64,000 nucleotides of DNA from Psococerastis gibbosa (Eukaryota > Arthropoda > Insecta > Psocodea > Psocidae). How positions within the stretch are numbered: position 1 is the stretch's first letter; each line of letters opens with the position of its first letter. This document shows, one piece after another, positions 21,580 through 32,093 of this stretch. The stretch covers positions 33,947,047 to 34,011,046 of the forward strand of contig OZ020489.1 in assembly GCA_963971405.1 (NCBI GenBank), written 5' to 3'. A model generated the notes under the pieces. It ran no database searches and had not been told where the DNA came from. It was given only the letters and a program-made list of their open reading frames with translations. The position numbers were made by a program, and so were the translations under genes.

Positions 21580-22375
21580 AGTAAATAAAACAAACATAAA
21601 AAGTACGTTTTTTTTACTAATTTTGTATTCATTATCAGATAACCTGACCTCGAAATCACCGATCCCAGTCCCACTACTAATCTTGTATAGTAATGACCCC
21701 CGTTTTCCGGGGATAAGTTCCGAAATCACTGCTGATGTGATTGTGATGGCACTTTTGATATGGTTTTCTCCCGGCACAATAAAAAAAATTGTGCATTGTA
21801 AATTAAATTAAAAATTATATCGACAGAGAAACAACTGAACAATTTCAATTTAGAATGGGGGCGTATTTTGCCCGGGTAAACATACCAAAAAAGTAAAACA
21901 TAAACAATACGTGTTACACCAATTTGTATTTATTGTCGCTAAACCTGACCTTGAAGACACCGATCCCAGTCCCACTACTAATCTTGTATAGTAATGACCC
22001 CCGTTTTCCGGGGATAAGTTCCGAAATCACTGCTGATGTGATTGTGATGGCACTTTTGATATGGTTTTCTCCCGGCACAACAAAAAAAATTGTGCATTGT
22101 AAATTAAATTAAAATTATTTTGACAGATAAACAACTGAACAATTTCAATTTAGAATGGGGGCGTATTTTGCCCGGGTAAACATACCAAAAGAGTAAAACA
22201 TAAACAATACGTGTTATACCAATTTGTATTTATTGTCGCTAAACCTGACCTTGAAGACGCCGATCCCAGTCCTACTACTAATCTTTTATAGTAATGCTCC
22301 CTGTTCTCAGATATCCGTGATAAGTTCCTAAAACACTGCTGATCAGATTGTGATGGCACTTTTCATATATTTCAT
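21580..22375. repeat. 301-bp tandem repeat, about 2.6 copies
   Basis: The block CGATCCCAGTCC starts at about 21660, 21961 and 22262, a period of 301-302 bp. Units share CCCCCGTTTTCCGGGG (a hairpin), GGTTTTCTCCCGGCACAA and GGGGGCGTATTTTGCCCGGG. The first two units are nearly identical and the third is diverged and cut. Open frames through the units on both strands are probably incidental. Confidence 0.85.
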
Positions 22376-22865
22376 ATTATCATGTTATTTCATATATAGT
22401 CAAAATTAGGTGTATTTAGAACATAAAAAAGGAAGTTTTCACCAAATTTCACGTTAAAAAAATGTTTTTTTGTAAAAGTTATAAATAAAAAACCAAAACC
22501 TTGGTTTTTGGCATTTTCCTCATAAAATTTGAGGTTATGTGAAAAAGTGTAATCGCTAAAATTGTACATCTTCTTTTTACCTACCTTTTTGCTATTTGAC
22601 GTTTTTCCATAGGACTTGTAATTTTGCCGGAAATGAAGATGTACCGTATTTCACCCTTAAAAACCCACCCCTACCTACTTCCCGAACTCAGATCCGCCGT
22701 ATTTTATTTTTCCTTTAATGTCTGTCATATTATCTTCCATTTCCAATGGGTTTCATTCTACTCTAATTTAATGTCTTAAAAAAAATTATCTACCCTGGGC
22801 AAATATAGGCCCTAATATTGCTGTATCTACATTTGTTTGAAATAAAATTTTTATTATTATTACAG

Positions 22866-22968
22866 ATAATCTTTTTTATAATTACATTGAAGAAGAAGTT
22901 CGACGTCTGATAAGCTACGGCTGTGACCTGCGTCTAGAAGATAATGAGGTTGACTTCATTCTTAATAG
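22866..22968 (+). CDS. Candidate internal exon of an unrecognised gene
   Basis: A 103-nt open segment lies between a good acceptor (TTATTATTATTACAG) and a donor (AATAG|GTGGGT). It needs one base from the previous exon and leaves two bases at its end. The peptide includes YNYIEEEV and EEEVRRLISYGCDLRLEDNE, then VDFILN, a compact and charged segment unlike the surrounding repeats. It has no match elsewhere in the window. Its 3' phase fits the candidate terminal exon at 32033-32093, and the joined reading stays open. An alternative is read-through past the donor to a stop near 23035, which would add a less protein-like tail. I do not recognise the protein. The upstream exons were not found and may lie left of the window. 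Confidence 0.45.
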
Positions 22969-23851
22969 GTGGGTAGGCCTAATAAGTCTGCCACTTTTCC
23001 GTCTGCTCTTAAGACTGCCGCGTGAACATGAATAGGAGTTGGAAATATTCATGAGTTAAGGATGTGGTTGATTAAGGAATGGGTGAGGACAGCTGAAACA
23101 GCAGCATGTCGAGAGGTGTCAAGGGCTCTTCGCCGCCCCCTCCCCCCCCCCTCCCTAGCATACTAGCTTTCTGCTTTCTCCAGCCCTTATACCTTCCCTT
23201 TGACGTTATCCCTACACCTAACTTGTATCTTTTTTTTTTTTACTTCCTGATTTCAGTACCCCGAGTTTACAGCATATCCCAATGTATCCCGTTGTCCCCA
23301 AATATAGACTCGGTCTCTGGACGCTTAAAAAGGTCCGAGTTTAGAGGAAGATGACCATTTCCCAAAGTGCCCCCCGAATGTAGACATGGGACGTTAAAAG
23401 GTCCCAATGACAAATGAATTGGCAAAAAGGAATAAAAAATAAAAGTAAATAAACAAATTTAGCCTAATAAAATTAAATTTATGTATTGTATAAATGACAC
23501 ATGAAACTAAGAACTTACTTTCCCCCCTTTTTACCTAGCTAAAATCAGCTTCGGCAGAAACCTGTTCTTGTGTAAAAACTAATTTTCTGCAATTTATCTC
23601 GACACTCGACAGATCTGCTGCGTATCTATCACCGTATAGAATCTGCCTTTGTGTATCGGTCCTTAGAGTACCTACTTTTGCAAAAAATAAAATAAATTGG
23701 AGAATAACGCTGGAATGAAAAATAATATAAAAGGGGAATCGAACCCTGGTGCACCGCTGTCGTTCCCCTTTTCAGGAATCTTCTTCTTCTAATTTAATTC
23801 ATGTAGGAAATTTTAACTGAATAATATTTTAAATACTTTTTTTTCATATTA
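22969..23851 (+). other. Presumed intron sequence, no other gene recognised
   Basis: Contains a C run near 23143 and otherwise unassigned sequence. If the two plus-strand exons are joined, this begins an intron of about 9 kb filled with SINEs and DNA transposons. Confidence 0.35.
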
Positions 23852-24030
23852 CATGTAGAGTACGGACTCTGACTTTCACCCGATAGGTTGTTGGTTCGAG
23901 TCCTACACTTCCTAAATTTTCTGGCCATGCTTTGGAGGGCATGTAAAGCAGGCGGTCCCGGGCCTTCCTAGTTGAGTGTAAGAGAGGGCTTTATAGCCCC
24001 AACTCCACTAGGTTGAACAAAAAAGTCCTT
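23852..24030 (+). repeat. S1 SINE, copy 5
   Basis: It contains CATGTAGAGTACGGACTC, the B-box GGTTCGAGTCC and the S1 body ending GGTTGAACAAAAAAGTCC, followed by a TTATTTATTATTT tail. The B-box matches the consensus GGTTCRANYCC exactly. Confidence 0.8.
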
Positions 24031-24666
24031 ATTTATTATTTATTTATTAGTAACTATCCTATGGTGGGATTATCTAAGGGTAACCCTGAGTAAGGGTACA
24101 AAAAACTATTTTTTTAATTGAACAGCTTTATATCGTAGAGCAAAAAACTTCTGTGCGTAATATCGTAAGCATAAACTTCTCACAAATGTCGAATTCCCGT
24201 TTTTTCCTTTGTTCCCTTACACTAACAAATAACAATTAAAAAAACACGTACAGTAGATGAATTCTGTATTTGATGACTTGCGTGTTAAAATGATAAAAAT
24301 TATATTAAAAGTGTCAGAGATTTTTTGCCTGAACTCCCCAGCATGCACCCTTTTGCCCTTTTTCCTGCTGATTATTTTGATAGTCTGTATCAACACTCGC
24401 ACGTTATTCGGTTGGGGGGGGGGGGGGCACTGCAGCTGCACATGCAGCAAGCTAATTACAACCAACCGTTATTGCACACGCATATCCATGTTTACCTTCA
24501 TAACGCAAGGAAGATTTCATTAAACAATAACAGCAACAGCTCGTAGCTGTACGGTATATTTCGTCTGTTTTTGAATCATATGTGAATGTAATGAAAATAT
24601 GATACAGCAGAATCTGCGGATGGTGAGTCGTGTCGATCTGAAAGTGTAGCTCCGAACAGTCGACTG

Positions 24667-24845
24667 TCGACTTCGATGGCCAGGTGGTAACGTGCTTGCA
24701 CTTGTGCGAGTCTTTACACGCCATGCAATCGGAGACGTGTCGTACTCATCACCACCTACAGAGGCGACTGAAAAGGTCAATCGGATACATTCATTAAATT
24801 GTTTGTATGCGATTAATCTTTTTATAAAAAAAAAAAAAAAAAAAA
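24667..24845 (+). repeat. S2 SINE-like repeat, copy 3, with A-tail
   Basis: It runs from CGACTTCGATGGCCAGGTGG to GCGATTAATC, followed by about 19 A residues. This copy best shows the orientation and the A-tail. Confidence 0.75.
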
Positions 24846-24947
24846 CGTATCGTTAGAAACAGTGGCTACTTCTATTGAGCCTCTGAGATACAATCTTAGA
24901 AGTCTATATAGTGCCATTGAAGATGTCGGCCGCAGATTTGGAACTGT

Positions 24948-25300
24948 ATGCCAACGGCCTTACCAAGTTGAATCCACGATAACAAAGCCTGTTCCAAACT
25001 GCGGCAAACTTGGCAGGGTGCACAGCGTTGGCAGGGGAACATGGTGGGACATAAACCGATCAATCTAAGTGCCTGTCGAGTCCGGTCACCTCCGAATTAA
25101 TCGTGTGTCTTTACCATGTTCCCCAAGTGGTTCAAAATCCGCTATAATCAGGAGGCCCACCCTGTCAGTCAACTCCCCTTCTCCCCGAGGTGAAGGAGTC
25201 TGCCCTTAGGGTGTCTCAAGTTAATAAACAGACTCACTCCCCCCGCCAGGCTGACAGGGTTGCTTCAAGCAGAAATGCTGAAAGCAGGCGTTGGAGTACA
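24948..25300 (+). repeat. Family C repeat, copy 2 (long form)
   Basis: It starts GGCCTTACCAAGTTGAATCC, includes GGGGAACATGGTGGGACA, CCAAGTGGTTCAAAATCCGC and CTATAATCAGGAGG, and extends through CCGCCAGGCTGACAGGGTTG to AAATGCTGAAAGCAGGCG. The extension is shared with 36640-36975 and 50466-50805 but not with the short copies. Just upstream (24868-24951) is a block also present at 44782-44850. Confidence 0.7.
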
Positions 25301-25734
25301 GAACAGAGATTTGGAACTTATGGAGTTACCGCTTGAAAAGTCCCGTTAATGAATATGGAGCGGATGGGGCTGAGCTTCTCCCACTGCCATAGGAATGTGA
25401 GTACCCCTAATACGCAGATGCAGCAAATCGGCTACTGAGTTTAGGCGAGTTGAAATGTTAGTAGTTGCCAGAAAAATTAATCATGTTTTTCTTTATTCAC
25501 TCTCATTATACATAAATCGAAGGTGACCCAAACCTACCTAACGCCAGCTAAAATTGGGATCATGATATTAGTGGCTACTACATGCATTATATCGAAATGT
25601 AGAGGGACATTTCTTCTAATGGCGGGCATCTCCTTGATGATTTGACGATTGAAAATTCCTGTGAAATTTGGCTATACACAAAAACAAACGGAATGTGGTG
25701 GTGACGTAGTGTCTCATGGTACGGTACTCTAAAC

Positions 25735-26351
25735 CAGCGGTTCGCAACCGGTGGAGCGCGAGAGGTCTCCAGGTGGGGCGCGGAGAGATGACAATTGTTT
25801 TATTATTATTATTATTATTATTTTTTTTTTTTTTTAAAGGTTAATCGCGTACAAACAAGTTAATGAATGTATGCGATTAATCTCTTCAATCGCCTCACTA
25901 AGTCACCTGATAGGTACTTGTGTCGAGTTGCGACCCGTCTCCGAAGGTGTGCAGATACTCGCTCATGTACAAGCACGCTACCACCTTGGCACCGAAGTCG
26001 CTAAATTAGCTAATGATTACTCATTAATTTATTCTTGATACAATAGCCTCTATAAACTAGATAAATAAAAATATTTGAAAGACAAATACAGAAACAAATT
26101 AGCCACTGAAAATGACCTTATGTTAAAAATTTCAAATATAAATCGTGACATTGACTCTAGTGTCATCCAAACACTGTCAAAAAGCTCACTAATGAACTGA
26201 ATTAAAAAAGTCTCTTTTAATGATCCTGTGTGTTATTATTGAAGTAGTAGCAGTGAGTACTGTTGTTATTTGTCATTTATGTTAAGTTGGGGCGTGAAAA
26301 ATATTTGCACACCGTTGGTAGGGCGCGGCTCAAAAAGGTTGGGAACCGCTG
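25735..26351. mobile_element. hAT-like element with perfect 8-bp target duplication, carrying S2
   Basis: The ends CAGCGGTTCGCAACCGG and GGTTGGGAACCGCTG are the classic hAT form. CTCTAAAC flanks both sides exactly (25727-25734 and 26352-26359). An S2 copy is nested inside. Without it the element is about 430 bp and has no transposase. Confidence 0.9.
25801..26000 (-). repeat. S2 SINE-like repeat, copy 4, nested in hAT
   Basis: A (TTA)n and T15 tract at 25801-25835 is the antisense tail, followed by the reversed S2 body ending near ACCGAAGTCG. It is diverged from other copies and lacks about ten bases in the head. Confidence 0.7.
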
Positions 26352-26832
26352 CTCTAAACATTGAAAGTTTTCTCTTTTTTTCAACTCTTTATCAATCACA
26401 AATGCTCTTAAAATCAGTTTACAATTTCCGTCTAAAACAGCCCATAAGAAGTCAAGTGTGGTGTGATGAGAAAAAGCGCCGACCTCGCCATTTTAGCTTC
26501 AGCACTGGAGAGACAGCTTAATTTCATAGAAATATCCATCAGAGATGGGAGAAAATTTGCAATCTATGAAGACGAGGGACGGTGATTGTGAGACTGGGGC
26601 GGGAATAATCTTCCAAGGGATCGGTTGGGATGAGGGACATGAAAATTCTTGAAATAGTTGTGGTTTTCAGTTTGTGGGCTGTTGGAACGTCCATGAGATC
26701 CGCGCCCGTGTTGAGCGCTCACTATAGTCCCCAGACGAACTCTGTAGGTTCCCACTTTCTTTTACCACCTAAACCTTGTGAATTACTTTAGTTTTCTTAA
26801 TTGCTTTTCTATTTATACGTAGTAGAGTATAA

Positions 26833-27674
26833 GGGGTATTCACTGTGTTGGTAGAAAAGGGAAAAATTGGAAAATAGCTCAGGATACCTCTGCCAACCAT
26901 AGAAATAGAAGAACCTAACCTAACTTACCTCCAAAGTTTCTTTGCCTTTGGCTATTAACATTAACATTAACATTTTTATTATTAATTTCTGACGCAGAGC
27001 TCATTTTTTAAATTAAATAAAAATAAAAAGCAAAATAACAACAAATATGGCCGTTTTCGATTCCCCAAGTGCACTCATTGTTAAAATTAACTTTATATAG
27101 TTTTACGAATTAAATTAAATTAAAAATTCACAACCGGTTTCGGCTCACGCCATCGTCAAGTGCGATTGAAAACAGATAAAACAAAAGGTATGCAAGCTAA
27201 AACAAAATAAAACTCATTGTCAGGATAACACACAGCTTGTTGGCACTTCCATTGGTTAATGTTTAATTGTTCAATTTAAATTGTTTACTTTATGCGATGC
27301 TGTGTGTTATCCTGACAATGAGTTTTATTTTGTTTTAGCTTGCATACCTTTTGTTTTATCTGTTTTCAATCGCACTTGACGATGGCGTGAGCCGAAACTG
27401 GTTGTGAATTTTTAATTTAATTTTATTCGTAAAACTATACAAAGTTAATTTTAACAATGAGTGACAGCAAGTTTTACAAAGTTACTAAGGAGACTATTAT
27501 GTTTATTCCCCGAGTGCAGTTTACCCAACTTAGGAGTTGGGTAAAGCGGGAATGTTAGGGAAGCACGTTTCCTTATGGCACCATTTTTCTAATTGAAAAA
27601 CGGGAGTTCTACTTTTCCACTTTCCCTCAGTTTCCTACGTTCCCTTAGGGTAAACCCAACACAGTGAATACCCC
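26833..27674. mobile_element. Family F inverted-repeat element split by D
   Basis: Both ends read GGGGTATTCACTGTGTTGG. GTATAA lies just outside each end. The element matches 38128-38490 in reverse, which lacks the central insertion. The D element sits at 27074-27505. Confidence 0.75.
27074..27505. mobile_element. Family D fold-back element with 13-bp target duplication
   Basis: The flanks TTCCCCAAGTGCA (27061-27073) and TTCCCCGAGTGCA (27506-27518) differ at one base. Arms of about 165 bp (27074-27236 and 27298-27463) are inverted copies. A one-sided tail then ends AAGGAGACTATTATGTTTA. Each arm carries TTGACGATGGCGTGAGCC followed by GAAAC. A shorter copy in reverse orientation is at 61431-61601, also with 13-bp duplications. 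Confidence 0.75.
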
Positions 27675-28499
27675 GTATAAGATAGATAGAAAATGTTTTT
27701 ATCAAAAAATATTTCATTGGTCGCCGTCTCAATAGGTAGATGAATCTCCGTAAAATACGCTATGAAACCCATTCAATATTATCAAAAATAAAAAATAAAT
27801 AGTTTTGAGTTCTGTCACAAATTTAGTAAAAAGGAATAAAAAATTTAAAAGAAAATATAGTGCTGTAGTTTAGTTTACTGCATAAATACTACTTGACCCT
27901 GATGTACCGTCTCCAAGGTCCAAATTGCCATGATGATCGCCAATCTTATAGTTGTAAGAGTAGGCCTAACGGCCCAAAGCTCGCCTGAAAAATGTAAAAA
28001 ATAAAGTCAATTTTATAACTAACTAGTCAACCAGCTAAACCAGGATTTAAATAGGTTAACAGGGGACATGGATCATGAGTGCAACAGCTCTGGGACAGCT
28101 TGCCGCATATCCCTGACTCAAATCAGTGGAAAGTTAGACTGTTAGGCTAACCGTAACAGGACAGTAGGCTTAAAAGATTTCATCTGTCAAATGCTGACAG
28201 CTCATCCATAGCCTTCCCAATTCAAATTCCATTTGAGTTCAATTGCCCTTTTACCTTTGGAAATGGGTTGCCGCGCAAAAAATAATTCTCTCGCCTACGG
28301 GGAACAACGAGGCGTTCAGTTAATTTTGTTGTTTTCACCGTCACAAAAACGCCGAATAATAATGAGACTGCGTATTTAATTATCGCGTGGCATGAATATT
28401 TAAAAAAAAATTCTTTTAGGATATTTTCGCTATCGGTAATTTGAAAGTTGTCGATGTTGTTTACAGAAAGAAACGACTTAAGAAGAATCAGCAGACGTT
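27675..28499. other. No gene recognised
   Basis: Unassigned sequence between F and E elements. Confidence 0.5.
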
Positions 28500-28850
28500 G
28501 AAAATTAGCACCCCCAAATTCATTGTTTTTATCGACTTTTTATTTTTTATTTAATTAACAAAGCAAGTTATTTAAGATTTGGCTCTTGTAAGTTGTAGAA
28601 GGTTATTTCATGCATCACAGGAAATATTAAATTGTTAGTAACTTAGTTCTTTCATAAAAACCAGTGGAGACTAAAATTTCGCGTAAAATGAAATTTTTGG
28701 AAAAACATCAAAACGGTAAAGTGAAAATACCCGATTATATGCTGCACGAAGTAGTCTTCTACAACTTAAATAAGCCAAAAATGTTATAACTTGCTGAGCA
28801 AATGAAATAAAAAAAATAATAGTATTTAATTTTAGGGTGCCTCTTAATGT
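28500..28850. mobile_element. Family E fold-back, copy 1 (left end cut)
   Basis: It contains the family blocks AATTAACAAAGCAAGTTATT, CATGCATCA and GCACGAAGTAGTCTTCTACA and ends CCTCTTAA. Related copies are at 37046, 39433, 48060, 57792 and 63597. Confidence 0.7.
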
Positions 28851-28876
28851 CTGTGTCCTGTGACAAGGCTCTAAAG

Positions 28877-29156
28877 CAGCCATCCCCAAACTACGTCCCG
28901 CGGGCCTCTTCATGGGCCGCGGCTCTTTTTGATATGCCCTCGGCCTACTTAGCAAGAAATTAAAAATTCTGCGAGTAGCCTGCTGCGTGGAGAAGCCTAC
29001 TATTGGGGCAATTGTTGAAGAAAATATCAAACACTTTCACGGTTCTCATTAAATTAAAATATACCTTGACAATTTTCATGCTTTTTCATTTTTTACACTT
29101 GCATGCATACCTGGCCCTCGGAGTGGCCCTCGAGAAATAAAGTTTGGGAATCGCTG
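28877..29156. mobile_element. hAT-like MITE
   Basis: The ends CAGCCATCCCCAAACTACG and AAGTTTGGGAATCGCTG are the common hAT form. The flanks CTCTAAAG and CACTAAAG match at 7 of 8. The interior, with GGGCCGCGGCTC, resembles many non-autonomous hAT elements. Confidence 0.85.
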
Positions 29157-29907
29157 CACTAAAGGGTAAGTTGTATACCATTTTTATTTGACATAAATGT
29201 TTTGAATAACAATTTCAGAAACTACAATAAGTAGAAAATAGCCTTTCAAAAAACGTGTTCATCGCCCAAGACTTAGGTAATGAAAAGAAATCAACAGCAA
29301 CAGGTGCTACTGAATTACTGAATGATTTTTCCGCAGGATTTTGACGCCGAAAATTTACATTTTTTGCTTCGGTAAAACCTCCACCAGAAAGTCATTTTCC
29401 TTGTAATTGTTGTCAATAATAATTAATAACAAAGGGTTTTATATTATAGCATTGTATACAGGGGGGGGGGGCAGATTTGGATCTTATGCGGATGTAAGCA
29501 CTGCCCTTGTCGCGGACATTAATAATTATATAATTATTGTTTGTGTGTATAGTGGGGGGGGGGGGCGGTGTTTACTAATAAAACCACTATTATTTTTTTA
29601 AATTGTTTATAATCAAAACAACCTACTTTCTTTTCCTTAACTAAAATCTTATACATAGTTATTTTAATTGTTTTTCTTTTTACATAATATGCACAATTTT
29701 TTTTCCAGTTTTTAGTTGCCTACTGGTAAATCCGCCACTGATTGTAATGAATGTGTAATGTACCTAATCGTAAAAGGTCGTATGTAAGGTTAAATGGCGT
29801 GTTTAGAACGTAATAGTCAGGATCGGATGCTGGAATTTCGACAGGGGATCTGGGGTCTCCCTTAAGGTAAAATATTATAATAACATCCAGCTGTTTAATA
29901 TTAGTAC
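29157..29907. other. No gene recognised
   Basis: Two G runs of 10-12 (about 29461 and 29553) follow similar TATTATAG/TGTATA contexts and may be remnants of G-run MITEs. Otherwise unassigned. Confidence 0.45.
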
Positions 29908-30149
29908 CTTATAACATTTACGCAATATTGGAGGGCTGGCGGTGATTTTCGTCTCCATTTTCAAAGTCATTGCTAGTCCATTTCCTGGAATTAATGCATT
30001 TACGGTTTGAAAGCCCAGGGCTGGATCGTCTATTATTTCCAAAGAAGGATCAGAATCCTCTTCAAACAATATGCAAATCCGCCGGCGCTCATTTGTGGCT
30101 CCCCGTCCATCGATTGATTCCTTCACTATGTCATCACCGAGCTCAACCT
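29908..30149 (-). CDS. Candidate internal exon, unknown product
   Basis: A minus-strand segment of 242 nt is open between an acceptor (CTATACACCACAG) and a donor (TATAAG|GTACTA). The peptide contains VELGDDIVKESIDGRGATNE, RRRICILFEEDSDPSLEIID and FQTVNALIPGNG. It is acidic and balanced, unlike chance frames here. It needs one base from the previous exon and ends in phase 0. The opposite strand is also open over part of the region, which weakens the case. I do not recognise the family. It could be a host exon or a piece of an unidentified transposon protein. Confidence 0.35.
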
Positions 30150-30984
30150 CTGTGGTGTATAGCAAAGGTCATCTGGGATAATGTCATCCCAAAGAGGGTG
30201 GCAGTTGTTTTCGAGTGGGACCCCCCCTGCTCTACCCTTTAGCAAAATTGAAAACTCTGCAAACTGGCCCGAAATTAGTGGCTGTTCTGTATCTAAGTAA
30301 ATGTTTAGCCATTTTTTTAAGCTTAGTTTTCGGCTTAATACAGTTTCAGGGGTGTCATAAGGAATTTGGGAATTTTCAATTGTTAAACTTATTTAGCACC
30401 TGCTGAGCAACTATATCTACTGCTGAGTCTAGTCCACAGGGCGGATGAGCTGGCAATTTTTCTTTTCTTCGGAAATACGTTATGTACCGAATTAAATATG
30501 TTGAGGATATATGGCCTTGTATGATCAAGAAAATGGGGGCACTACGCTGCAAAATGACGAGGAAGGTGAGTTACAAGAGACGATTTCCAGTGGTGTAGCC
30601 TTGTGATTAATAACGGCTGTAGCATTAGTCAATGTGCTGACAACGGAAGAAGCCAACGCCCAGTTTAATGGCCTCCCTGCACGATCCTTATCGTGGGGTG
30701 AAGGAGAGGAGGGGGGGGGGAGGCTCCGTTGCAAAACATTCTAACCCACATCAGGGGTGACACACGGGGTCATGTGTTGTTTTTCAGGGAAAAAAAAAGA
30801 AAGATTGAGATATTTCCCTCGGCACATGGCACTTACTGTTGTTAACGATAAAGTTTCCCCGCTGATTTTCATAAAATAGGAAAAACCGTCTGCACTATAT
30901 ACTTTGCGGAGTATCGCCTTGCCACTTGCTAGGGGTAGATCCAGGAGTTTCGTAGATGCAAATAGGGTTTCGGGCCTTCTTCCC
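30150..30984. other. No gene recognised
   Basis: Chance frames overlap on both strands and there is a G run near 30711. Nothing is splice-supported. Confidence 0.45.
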
Positions 30985-31222
30985 AGAGCCGAGACATCTT
31001 ACCTTATTACCCCGTAGCGCAGGCCATGTGCTCCGTCCGGTCCAACCGCGGATATCGAGCTCTCAGCAAATCCCTCTCGACGTCGTTCTGCCATCGTAGC
31101 CTAGGTCTCCCCATACCCTTCTTCTGCCCTGAGGTGTCGTGTGCAGAGCTTTCGGATATCTGATATGTGTGTCACGCGTCCCACCCATCTGACAGAAGCT
31201 TTCTTGACCACAGCCACAATGG
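30985..31222 (-). pseudogene. LINE polymerase C-terminal fragment
   Basis: The minus strand gives RWVGRVTHISDIRKLCTRHL and, in a second frame, GMGRPRLRWQNDVERDLL, then RARYPRLDRTEHMACATG and a stop. The GRPRLRWQNDVE block is characteristic of the polymerase tail. One frameshift separates the two parts. Confidence 0.7.
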
Positions 31223-31224
31223 CT

Positions 31225-31380
31225 AGGGCGGACCCAGTGGAAAATCTAAGGGGGGGGGGGGTCACAAGTTTTTTGTAAGTTTAAAAGGTGTTTGTTTTTT
31301 GTTTTTGTTGGAAAGTTGAGTTTTATTCAATTTTTTTTTCTACTAGGTATCCTACATGGAATAATATTTACTATAGAATG
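31225..31380. mobile_element. hAT-like MITE, one end preserved
   Basis: It is the reverse complement of 550-740: GGGCGGACCCAGTGG at the end, then a G run, TCACAAGTTTTTTGTAAG and GTTTTATTCAA. The far end has no recognisable inverted repeat. Confidence 0.6.
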
Positions 31381-32032
31381 CTAGTCGGTATAGGGCCGTT
31401 TGTGATTCCAAATAGGAAAATCACATGAGCCGAGTCACAAAATATTTGCGTCCCAGTTTTAACCAATCAAATTAATTTATTAAGAAACAATTGTGAGTGT
31501 ATTCGAACGTTCTATAAAACTTGGCCTACTATTGGCTGCCTGTTTTGAAGTCAACATTCATTTTCAAAACAATAACAACGCAGCAGAAATGAGTGGGTTT
31601 TTGATAAACAAAAATGATAAAAATTATTTATTGATTCAATCTCTGCAGCAATACCTACTTTACTAATAAAATAAGTTCGGTTGTTGGATTGAAAACTGCA
31701 AACTATGCTACACATTATGCAAAGTACAGTAGGCCTACAATAATACATTTAAAAGGTAAGTGAGAAATTTATATTAAACCCACAACAGCTTTAATTCTTC
31801 TTAAAGTGTTGCATTGTTGCCGTCTTGTAGCCAAATTAAGTCACTTAGCACACTCCCCAAACACACCGAGTGCAACAAGTTACTGTAATGCATGCATGGG
31901 GCTTGCGAAGTAATAATTTGTGACAGTGACTTCCCTCTATGGGTCCACTGCAGCATACATTAACTAAAACAAAATATGTTGTCTTATTTTAATTGGCATG
32001 TATCGGTAGACTAATATTATTGACATTTTTAG
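31381..32032. other. No gene recognised; end of presumed intron
   Basis: AT-rich sequence ending in the pyrimidine-rich acceptor of the candidate terminal exon. Confidence 0.4.
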
Positions 32033-32093
32033 GGCAACAGATTTCGAGGAACAGGAGAAGAGGAGGCGTCTCGTCCCGCCACAGAAAATTTGA
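32033..32093 (+). CDS. Candidate terminal exon, joins 22866-22968
   Basis: It follows the acceptor TTGACATTTTTAG. With two bases carried from the 22866-22968 exon, the first codon is AGG and the frame then reads ATDFEEQEKRRRLVPPQKI and TGA at 32091-32093. The charged end, with a basic cluster and LVPPQKI, looks like a genuine C-terminus. It continues naturally from VDFILN of the upstream exon. A possible AATAAA signal lies at 32685-32690. Phase 0 would also be open, for 46 codons to 32170, so the choice rests on the match to the upstream exon. The protein is not recognised and transcript evidence is absent. Confidence 0.4.

Noticed and set aside
21623-22112. Two nearly identical plus-strand frames with hydrophobic peptides
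   Set aside because: They are repeated only because of the 301-bp tandem array. Overlapping minus-strand frames exist too and neither has a family resemblance.
24217-24546. Frames on both strands around a G run
   Set aside because: There is no splice support, no family resemblance, and similar lengths in three frames; probably chance.
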